NCBI GenBank assembly: GCA_016235555.1
Contig: JACRKC010000088.1
Coordinates: 1-64,000, forward strand
Direction: 5' to 3'
DNA: 64,000 bases
From: Verrucomicrobiota bacterium
GTDB taxonomy: Bacteria > Verrucomicrobiota > Verrucomicrobiia > Opitutales > Opitutaceae
A program made the translations under genes and the position numbers. The notes below the pieces were generated by a model, which did no database searches, was not told where the DNA came from, and worked only from the letters and a program-made list of their open reading frames with translations. Each line of letters begins with the position of its first letter. Within the stretch, counting starts at the first letter, position 1. Shown here one piece after another: positions 17,919 through 24,128 of the stretch.

Positions 17919-18461
17919 ATGTATGGCATGGTAAACAAAACCGTTCAGAAACTAATCGTCAGCCGCCACGGTGAAGCCGCCTGGTGCGAGATCAAACGCA
18001 GAGCCGGCGTCACGGTGGATATCTTCATCAGCTCCGAAAGCTATCCGGACGAAATCACCTACAAGTTGGTGGGCGCTGCGAGTGAATTTCTCCAACTCCC
18101 GGCGGAGCAGGTTCTGCGGGAATTCGGTGAGTATTGGGTCATAGAGACCGCGCAAAAAGATTACGGTTATCTGATGACCGCCGGCGGTCGCAGCCTGCCA
18201 GAATTCCTGATCAACCTACCGAGGTTCCATGATCGCGTGGCGCTCATCTATCCGAATCTCGCCCCGCCGGAGTTCGAGGTGACGGATCGCACCGAGCGCT
18301 CGCTCCGGCTGCACTACATCTCGCACCGGCCGGGGCTGACGCCGTTTGTCGAGGGGCTGCTGATCGGGCTCGGCAAGATGTTCAACACGGCGGCGCGAGT
18401 GACCTTGGAGCGCTCGCGGGCTGATGGCGGCAAGGCGGATGTGTTCCTCGTCGAATGGTGA
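17919..18461 (+). CDS. H-NOX (heme nitric oxide/oxygen binding) sensor protein
   Basis: A cytoplasmic heme sensor of 180 residues, homologous to the heme domain of soluble guanylate cyclase. The ATG at 17919 gives the family-typical start MYGMVNKTVQKLIV. The proximal heme ligand is His104 (NLPRFHDRVALIYP) and the conserved Pro/Pro-Phe turn is PNLAPPEF. The propionate-binding Y-x-S-x-R motif is Y133-I-S135-H-R137. The position equivalent to the O2-stabilising distal Tyr of Thermoanaerobacter H-NOX (nine residues after the first Tyr of YxSxR) is Pro142, so an NO-selective, O2-excluding pocket is expected. Its stop overlaps the start of the histidine kinase by 7 bp, implying translational coupling and a direct partner. 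Confidence 0.95.
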   Translation: MYGMVNKTVQKLIVSRHGEAAWCEIKRRAGVTVDIFISSESYPDEITYKLVGAASEFLQLPAEQVLREFGEYWVIETAQKDYGYLMTAGGRSLPEFLINLPRFHDRVALIYPNLAPPEFEVTDRTERSLRLHYISHRPGLTPFVEGLLIGLGKMFNTAARVTLERSRADGGKADVFLVEW

Positions 18462-20083
18462 GCACCGCCGCAGACACCGGCCTCCGGCTCACGCCGGACA
18501 CATTCGACCGGCTGTTCCCCTTCCACCTGGGGTTCAACCGCGCCGGCGTGCTCACGCACGCCGGGCCATCCTTTCGCCGGCTCTCATCCACGACGCTGCT
18601 GGGGCGTCCGTTGGCTGAAATCCTCTGTCCGCACCGGCCAGACGTTGCTTTCGATTTTGTCCGGATCGCAGAATCAGGCGCCCAACTCTACACGGTGCGC
18701 GCCGTGGAGTCGGATGTCCTCTTGCGGGGCGAGATGTGCCTGATCGAAGAGACGATGTTCTTTCTGGGCACGCCGTGGTTTCACGACACAGCGGAACTCG
18801 CGCGGCTGGGGCTTTCGCTCAGCGATTTCGCCTTGTCCGACCCGACCCTCGATTTGCTGCAGGTTCTACAGATGCAGAAAATCTCCACGGGCGATCTGAA
18901 GCAGTTCGCCCAGACCCTGACTGCCAGCACGACACTCCTCAAGTCCGTGGTCGACGCCATGCCGTTGGGTGTCGTGATCCGCGACGACCAGGGTCGAATT
19001 CTGCTGACGAATAATTTCGCGTTGCCAGGCGGAGAATCCGCGGCGGAGGCTGATTGTGGCAGGAGTGGAAACCAGGAAGCGAACCTCACTTTGATCCCGC
19101 ACCACCCTGAGGGCGGATGCGAGTCGGTGGCCGCGGACCGAGCGTCCGCATTCGAGATCGAACGGGAGATATCCGGTCGGAAATGTTGGTTGCGGTGCAT
19201 CAAATTCCGCGTGCCTGGCCCCGACCACGGCGCTGCCAGAACCGGCACGCTCATTCTGGACATGACGGGGCGCAAGCAACTGGAAGAGGAATTGCGAGCG
19301 GCATCGGAGCGCCAGTGCGAATATCTGGAGATGCAGCGCGAGTTCATCTCGCTGGTGTCGCACGAGTTTCGCACGCCGCTGACGGCAATCGAAGGCAGTC
19401 ATTACCTGATGCGGAAACTGCTGAGTCCGCCAGAAGTGCTGTCCGGGACGATCGCGGAGAAAGCGGGGAAATGGTTCGATTTGCAGGCTGCCGCCCTCAC
19501 CACGCTCAAGGAACTCGTCAATCAAGTGCTTTTGCTCAATCGCATCGAGCACAGGGCGCAGAAGGAGGCGCTGGCTTTGAGTTCGCCCGGCACACTGGTG
19601 GAGGGATTGGTCGAGCACTTCAATCACACTGTCGACCCGCCCCGTGTAACGCTGCAAAACGACCTGCCCGGCGGCTTTGAGGCTTCGATGGATCGCGAAC
19701 TGATCAAAACGGCCGTGGAAAATTTGATCTCAAATGCGCTGAAATACTCCTGGACGGACCGCCTCGTGCGCGTGCGAGCGTGGAGGGAGCCGGACGCCTG
19801 GTCAGTGGAAGTTGTGGATCAAGGCCGAGGGATTCCGGACGCCGACCAGCAGCGCATATTTCAAACCTTTTTCCGGGCGAGCAATGTGGACAAAGTATCC
19901 GGCTCGGGGCTGGGGCTCGTCATCGTCAAACGGGCGGTCGATTATCACGGTGGGCGCATCGACTTCTCTAGCAAACACAACATCGGTTCCCGTTTCGCCC
20001 TGCATATTCCGATGGCTCCGCCCCCTCCGGCTCCCGCCGTGGAGAGCCGCGGGCCGTTCCCGACGAAAAACCCTACCCCATGA
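18455..20083 (+). CDS. H-NOX-associated histidine kinase with HNOBA domain
   Basis: A cytoplasmic sensor kinase of 542 residues. Residues 12-150 match the HNOBA (H-NOXA) domain otherwise known from soluble guanylate cyclases: FDRLFPFHLGFNRAGVLTHA, LLRGEMCLIEETMFFLGTPW and LARLGLSLSDFALSDPTLDL. A short coiled coil and a PAS-like segment (about 160-275) follow. HisKA has phospho-acceptor His303 (SLVSHEFRTPLTA), and HATPase_c has an N-box (ENLISNALKYS), G1 (DQGRGIPD) and G2 (GSGLGLVIV). There are no membrane helices. The overlap with H-NOX and the shared guanylate-cyclase-type domain pair suggest that NO-bound H-NOX contacts HNOBA directly to change kinase activity. Confidence 0.92.
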   Translation: MVSTAADTGLRLTPDTFDRLFPFHLGFNRAGVLTHAGPSFRRLSSTTLLGRPLAEILCPHRPDVAFDFVRIAESGAQLYTVRAVESDVLLRGEMCLIEETMFFLGTPWFHDTAELARLGLSLSDFALSDPTLDLLQVLQMQKISTGDLKQFAQTLTASTTLLKSVVDAMPLGVVIRDDQGRILLTNNFALPGGESAAEADCGRSGNQEANLTLIPHHPEGGCESVAADRASAFEIEREISGRKCWLRCIKFRVPGPDHGAARTGTLILDMTGRKQLEEELRAASERQCEYLEMQREFISLVSHEFRTPLTAIEGSHYLMRKLLSPPEVLSGTIAEKAGKWFDLQAAALTTLKELVNQVLLLNRIEHRAQKEALALSSPGTLVEGLVEHFNHTVDPPRVTLQNDLPGGFEASMDRELIKTAVENLISNALKYSWTDRLVRVRAWREPDAWSVEVVDQGRGIPDADQQRIFQTFFRASNVDKVSGSGLGLVIVKRAVDYHGGRIDFSSKHNIGSRFALHIPMAPPPPAPAVESRGPFPTKNPTP

Positions 20084-21198
20084 ATAACAATCCCCCTGCC
20101 CATATTCTCCTCGTGGAAGACGAACCGGCTGTGCGCGAAGTGGCCGAAGGCCTGCTGACGTCGTTCGGCTACACGACGACCGCAGTCAGCGATGGCGCCA
20201 AGGCGCTCGGCGCGCTGGAAATCAAGCAACCTGATCTCATTCTAAGTGACGTGCGTATGCCAGTGGTGGATGGGTTTGAGTTGCTACAGGATGTCCGGGC
20301 GAATCCAGCGTGGGCGCAGATTCCATTCGTCATCGTTTCCGCCAAGGCCGAAAGCGCGGACGTGCGCATGGGCATGTCGCTGGGCGCGGACGATTATGTG
20401 ACCAAGCCGTATCAACCGGATGACCTGGCGAAGGCCATCGCCGTGCGGCTGCTGCGCTCGAAGCGACTCAATCAGGCGGTCGAGCATCAACAACGCTTCC
20501 TCACACACACGCTGCCGCACGAGTTGCGCACCCCGTTGACAGGCGTGATCGGTTACGCGGATTTGATGGCCGAAACCGCGGCCGAGGGGCAGACGCTTTC
20601 GGTGGAGGAACTGGCCGACTACAGCCGCGCGCTGCAACACTCAGGGCTTCGCCTGTTCAGCATTGTGGAGAATTTTTTGTTCTGGGCGCGTTTGGAATCC
20701 AAGCGCGAAACACGGCGAAACACCAACGGAGCGCTATCCATTGAAGAAACGATCACGGCGGCCGGATTGAGTGACGTCGTGAAAGCGGTGGCCAAACAGT
20801 TTCATCGTCCAACCGATCTGGCGCTGGCATGCCCGGCGGAGGTCAGAGTCAGGGTGGCCACGCTCGGCTTCGAGTTTGTCGCGCGACACTTGGTGGAAAA
20901 TGCCTTCAAATACTCGGTCCCGGGCACCGCCGTGGGTGTCGCGGTGTGGGCGGACGGCGACAGGGTGCGGCTCCGCGTGACCGATGGCGGACGGGGCATG
21001 ACTCCCGAGCAAATCGCCCGCATCGGTCTGTTCCGGCAGTTCGAGCGTGAACAGTTCGAGCAACAGGGCATGGGCATGGGCCTCGTGCTGGCGGCGGGTT
21101 TTGCGCGCTGGTCGGGTGGCACCTTGGAGCTACGGCCCGGAACAGAGCACCAAGGACTCACCGCAACCTTAAGCCTGCCGGGCCGGGCCATCGGCTAG
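20080..21198 (+). CDS. Receiver-histidine kinase hybrid (REC-HisKA-HATPase)
   Basis: A soluble 372-residue protein with the receiver domain first: acidic residues in LLVEDEPAVRE, phospho-acceptor Asp57 in ILSDVRMPVVDG and Lys in YVTKPYQPDDL. HisKA follows with His147 (THTLPHELRTPLTGV), then HATPase_c (VENAFKYSVPG, DGGRGMTPEQI, GMGMGLVLAAGF). The ATGA overlap with the HNOBA kinase stop indicates co-translation. A receiver preceding a kinase is the layout of a phosphorelay middle member: it could accept phosphate on Asp57 from the HNOBA kinase and retune its own kinase output. No membrane segments are present. Confidence 0.92.
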   Translation: MNNNPPAHILLVEDEPAVREVAEGLLTSFGYTTTAVSDGAKALGALEIKQPDLILSDVRMPVVDGFELLQDVRANPAWAQIPFVIVSAKAESADVRMGMSLGADDYVTKPYQPDDLAKAIAVRLLRSKRLNQAVEHQQRFLTHTLPHELRTPLTGVIGYADLMAETAAEGQTLSVEELADYSRALQHSGLRLFSIVENFLFWARLESKRETRRNTNGALSIEETITAAGLSDVVKAVAKQFHRPTDLALACPAEVRVRVATLGFEFVARHLVENAFKYSVPGTAVGVAVWADGDRVRLRVTDGGRGMTPEQIARIGLFRQFEREQFEQQGMGMGLVLAAGFARWSGGTLELRPGTEHQGLTATLSLPGRAIG

Positions 21199-21244
21199 CC
21201 CCGAGCGACGTTGGCTCGCTACCCGCCGGCGCCTCTTTCCGGTT

Positions 21245-21275
21245 AAAAAAAGGGTGCCGGCTTTCGCCGGCACCC
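21245..21275 (-). terminator. Rho-independent terminator (minus strand; may serve both)
   Basis: GGGTGCCGG and CCGGCACCC arms around a 6-base loop are followed on the minus strand by seven T. It ends the minus-strand lipoprotein/small-membrane-protein pair, 85 bp past the last stop. On the plus strand the stem also follows the REC-kinase gene, but without a T run. Confidence 0.75.
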
Positions 21276-21359
21276 AACGTTCCCACTATCCCAAATTAGT
21301 GCGTCGTGAATGTGAAGTTGATCGGAAGTTACCACCGCCGCGCGTGGCGGTAGAGGTGA

Positions 21360-21572
21360 TCATCGTGCAGCCCAAAGGTCGTTCCAAACGCCGGATTCGT
21401 TCAGCCCGGTAACTATCATCACAACGGCAGTTGCGAGCACGAGCGCCATAATCACGGTGATAGAGTAGGGTTGAATTTTCCCGAACCATTGCTTCAAACG
21501 CCCGCGCGTTTCTCCAGTCTGCCGCCGCAGGTGACGGAGGTGAGGTAACTTGTCGAAATCCGGAGCGCTCAT
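21360..21572 (-). CDS. Small membrane protein, unknown function
   Basis: 70 residues: a charged cytoplasmic-looking N-terminus (residues 1-35, rich in Arg and His) and one transmembrane helix (PYSITVIMALVLATAVVMIV), then a short tail. Its ATG begins right after the stop codon of the upstream lipoprotein gene, so translation is very probably coupled. A rho-independent terminator follows. I recognise no family. The tight pairing suggests that it partners the signal-peptidase-like lipoprotein. Confidence 0.7.
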   Translation of the reverse strand: MSAPDFDKLPHLRHLRRQTGETRGRLKQWFGKIQPYSITVIMALVLATAVVMIVTGLNESGVWNDLWAAR

Positions 21573-22229
21573 TTATTGCAGGAAGTTGTGATCGACCGCC
21601 AGTTGACGACTGAGCTTGCCGTCCGGCAGCACCGCCTGGCGCGCACTTCGATCACTCCCGTCCTGGCGCGCCACGCGTGACGCGACATCTACGCGGACGG
21701 CGGCATCAGCCGGGGAAAAAGCCGCGGTGATCACGCCGACAAAATTGGCCGGGGTCACGAGATCGTCATCGGGTTCGCGACTGTTGAGCCCGATCACCAA
21801 CCAGCCGCCGCGAATATTCTCAAGGAGCACGTGCGCGACGTAGAACCCGCGACTGTTGCGGTAAACCACGGGCATCCCCGCCTTCAGCGTCTGGAAATGC
21901 CGTTCATGCACGACGATGGCGGTGCCGCGCGCATACATCGGTTCCATCGAGGCGCCCGAGCCGACGAGTGCGAACGAGCCGGCCTCGCGGGCGGCCAGGG
22001 CTTCGGCGGAGGCGAACTGTTTACCACTGGGCACCAATTGGGGCACCGGCGCATGACGGGCGAACAACGCCATGTTTTTCTCCGGCGAATACGTCATGCA
22101 CCCCGTGGTCAACATGACCGTCGCGCTCAGAAAAAGCACCGCGAGGCTGCCACCAAAAAATCGACACCGGGCATCCTTCGCGGCGGAACAGCGCGGCGCG
22201 ATGTGCGTTAGAGAAAGCGAGCTGGCCAT
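21573..22229 (-). CDS. Lipoprotein with signal-peptidase/LexA-like (S26/S24) domain
   Basis: 218 residues. An unusually long N-region precedes a hydrophobic stretch and lipobox (VMLTTGC, Cys44), so a membrane-anchored extracytoplasmic protein is predicted. The C-terminal half has the S26/S24 catalytic-Ser signature GSGASMEPMYARGTAIVV (Ser94). Where bacterial signal peptidase I has a catalytic Lys, this protein has His133 in GFYVAHVLLENI, as in the Ser-His type (SipW/Sec11-like). The fold ends LVIGLNSREPDDDLVTPANF, resembling the DN.PT.D.V segment of that superfamily. It could be a peptidase acting outside the cytoplasm or a non-catalytic descendant. It is directly coupled to the 70-residue membrane protein downstream. 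Confidence 0.68.
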   Translation of the reverse strand: MASSLSLTHIAPRCSAAKDARCRFFGGSLAVLFLSATVMLTTGCMTYSPEKNMALFARHAPVPQLVPSGKQFASAEALAAREAGSFALVGSGASMEPMYARGTAIVVHERHFQTLKAGMPVVYRNSRGFYVAHVLLENIRGGWLVIGLNSREPDDDLVTPANFVGVITAAFSPADAAVRVDVASRVARQDGSDRSARQAVLPDGKLSRQLAVDHNFLQ

Positions 22230-22643
22230 GGGACAGCCGCGAGGAACGCCGGCTGCCGCCCGAGGTGCAATTTCGCCACCCTACATTTAGTGCACCGCGC
22301 TCTAGGGGATTATGCCGGTTCGGTGATGGATCGCAATTGCCCGACCATGCAGGCCCCGACGCCATTGATTCGCGGGAGCCCGTCCGCGAAACCCACCGGA
22401 GAAATTGTTGGCGCGTCTCCAAGTGCGGGAACGACGTGCCCGCACGATGCTTTATCTCTGGCGCGCACAATGCCGGCCCGGGGGTGTCGGTGTAGAAAGT
22501 CCCTTTCTTGCGCGCGGGCTGCGATTCCTCGCCAGCGGTCATCCCCGGCATTGGCCGAGCGCCTTGAAACCCGCAGGCCACCGTGGCCCGGGCGCGCAAG
22601 GAGAAAACCGACGCGACCAAGCACCTCCAACCAAGAATCATGG
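22230..22643. other. Gap with no recognised gene
   Basis: Several open frames overlap here on the minus strand, but none resembles a protein family. No repeat family found elsewhere in the window is present. The far end carries the start region of the lipoprotein gene and could hold its promoter, but I see no convincing boxes. Confidence 0.5.
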
Positions 22644-24125
22644 TCAATCATGGCCGGATATTTCGCGGCCGGCCGAGAGGCTGAAAAGGCACGCGTCGGT
22701 CAGTGCGATACGGAGCCGCACCGCGCGATCGGTCGGCACGGCGGCGCCGTCGCGCCAGCGCACGGTCCAGTGGGTGGCGTCGGCGCGCAGCGGCGTGCAG
22801 TCGGCGAGCGCGCGGCCCGCGATGGCCCGGCCGTCGGCTTCGAGGAGCGCCACGCGCGCTTCGCCGCCGGTCGCGTCGGCGTTCAACACGAGTTGCGGCG
22901 CCGTGAAGCGCAGCGGCACGGTGTCGAGTTGTCCGCCGGCGGCAGCGGCGTCGAGCGACGCGAAGCCGTGTCGCCGCCACGCCGCGCGACCGAGGGTGAT
23001 GCGTTTCGGTGGCATCGGGGCGCCGTGGCCGGTGTTGATGGCGGTGTAGTAAAGCCAGGTCTCATCGCCCACCTCGATGGCGTTGCTCGATAGCCCGAGG
23101 ATCGTGCCGCCGTCGAAAGTGCCGGGCGCGCCGCGCGGAATCATGTTCACGCGGGTGGTGGGTCGCTGCCATCGCTCGCCGTCGGTGCTCGTGGCCAGCT
23201 GGATGTCGATCGGTCCGTCGTGGCCGCTCTGCCCGGCAGGGAGCTTCACGCTTTTGTCGGTGCGGGAGACGACGCGAAACATCGCGGGCAGCCCGACAAA
23301 ACCCCCGGCGTGCGGCAGCACCGTCATGTCGTAGACCTCGGTGCGCTGGTCGGGGTTGGTCGCCCAGCGGTTGTCCTCGGCGTCGGCGTGGAAGACGAGC
23401 TTGGGCGCGCTCCACGTCCGAAAATCGCGGCTGCGCGTGAGCCAGACGAGGCGGCCGGGCACGCGAGTGTCGGGTTTCTTGAAGTAGGCGAGAAACTCGC
23501 CGGAGCGCGGGTCCTGCGTCATCGACATCGTGTCGCCGCCCTCGAACACCGGGTTCTTGGGAAATTCGGTCCAGCGCCGACCGTCGGCGGAAAACGCCGC
23601 CAGATACCCGCCGTGGAAGTAGGTGAGCAGCTTGAATCGCCGCGCCGGATCGCGCTCGAAGCGATCGACGACGACCGCCGGCGACTGGGCGTCGAAGACG
23701 ATGTTGTTCGCGGTGGAGCCGGCGTATTCGTGCAGGCCGAGCGCCGGCTTTTCCCACGTCAGGCCGTCCTTCGACGTCGCGAACAGCACGAGATTCTGGC
23801 CGCCGCGGCGCAGTTTGGGCGCGGCCGGCGCACCGGCGGTCTGCGGCGAGTTGCCCATATACCAGAGCCAGAACTGGCCGCTCGCTTCGTCGCGGTGGAC
23901 CGAGCCGTAGACGTAAACGCGATTCCCCTCCCACGGGCGGTCCGGCTGCAACACGGGCGCGGCCCGGGTGCGCGCCGGATGAAAGCTCCGGGTCAGGCCG
24001 CGTTGAGCGGCGATTGGCGTGTCGTCGACGAACAGTAAGGGTTGGCTGTCGAGCGCCAACGGTCCGGCCGCGCGGGTGCCAAGCGCCAGCAACGCGAAGA
24101 CCACGGAGAGGCCGGCGCCCTTCAC
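22644..24125 (-). CDS. Exported glycosidase-like beta-propeller protein (GH32/43/117-like)
   Basis: A secreted protein of 493 residues with a GTG start and signal peptide (MKGAGLSVVFALLALGTRAA). Repeated propeller blades carry motifs such as FWLWYMGNSP, NLVLFATSKDGLTWEKPALG, YLAAFSADGRRWTEF and IQLATSTDGERWQRP, alternating 'observe, then day/time-type' strands seen in GH32, GH43, GH117 and related five-blade families. A beta-sandwich-like domain follows from about residue 370. The exact family and catalytic acids cannot be fixed by eye. Its start is 3 bp after the stop of the TBDR gene upstream on the same strand, so the two form an operon for one glycan. Confidence 0.75.
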   Translation of the reverse strand: MKGAGLSVVFALLALGTRAAGPLALDSQPLLFVDDTPIAAQRGLTRSFHPARTRAAPVLQPDRPWEGNRVYVYGSVHRDEASGQFWLWYMGNSPQTAGAPAAPKLRRGGQNLVLFATSKDGLTWEKPALGLHEYAGSTANNIVFDAQSPAVVVDRFERDPARRFKLLTYFHGGYLAAFSADGRRWTEFPKNPVFEGGDTMSMTQDPRSGEFLAYFKKPDTRVPGRLVWLTRSRDFRTWSAPKLVFHADAEDNRWATNPDQRTEVYDMTVLPHAGGFVGLPAMFRVVSRTDKSVKLPAGQSGHDGPIDIQLATSTDGERWQRPTTRVNMIPRGAPGTFDGGTILGLSSNAIEVGDETWLYYTAINTGHGAPMPPKRITLGRAAWRRHGFASLDAAAAGGQLDTVPLRFTAPQLVLNADATGGEARVALLEADGRAIAGRALADCTPLRADATHWTVRWRDGAAVPTDRAVRLRIALTDACLFSLSAGREISGHD

Positions 24126-24128
24126 GGC

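Noticed and set aside
22021-22651. Two overlapping minus-strand open frames between the lipoprotein and the glycosidase
   Set aside because: No motif, no signal peptide and no ordinary codon bias; one overlaps the lipoprotein gene heavily.
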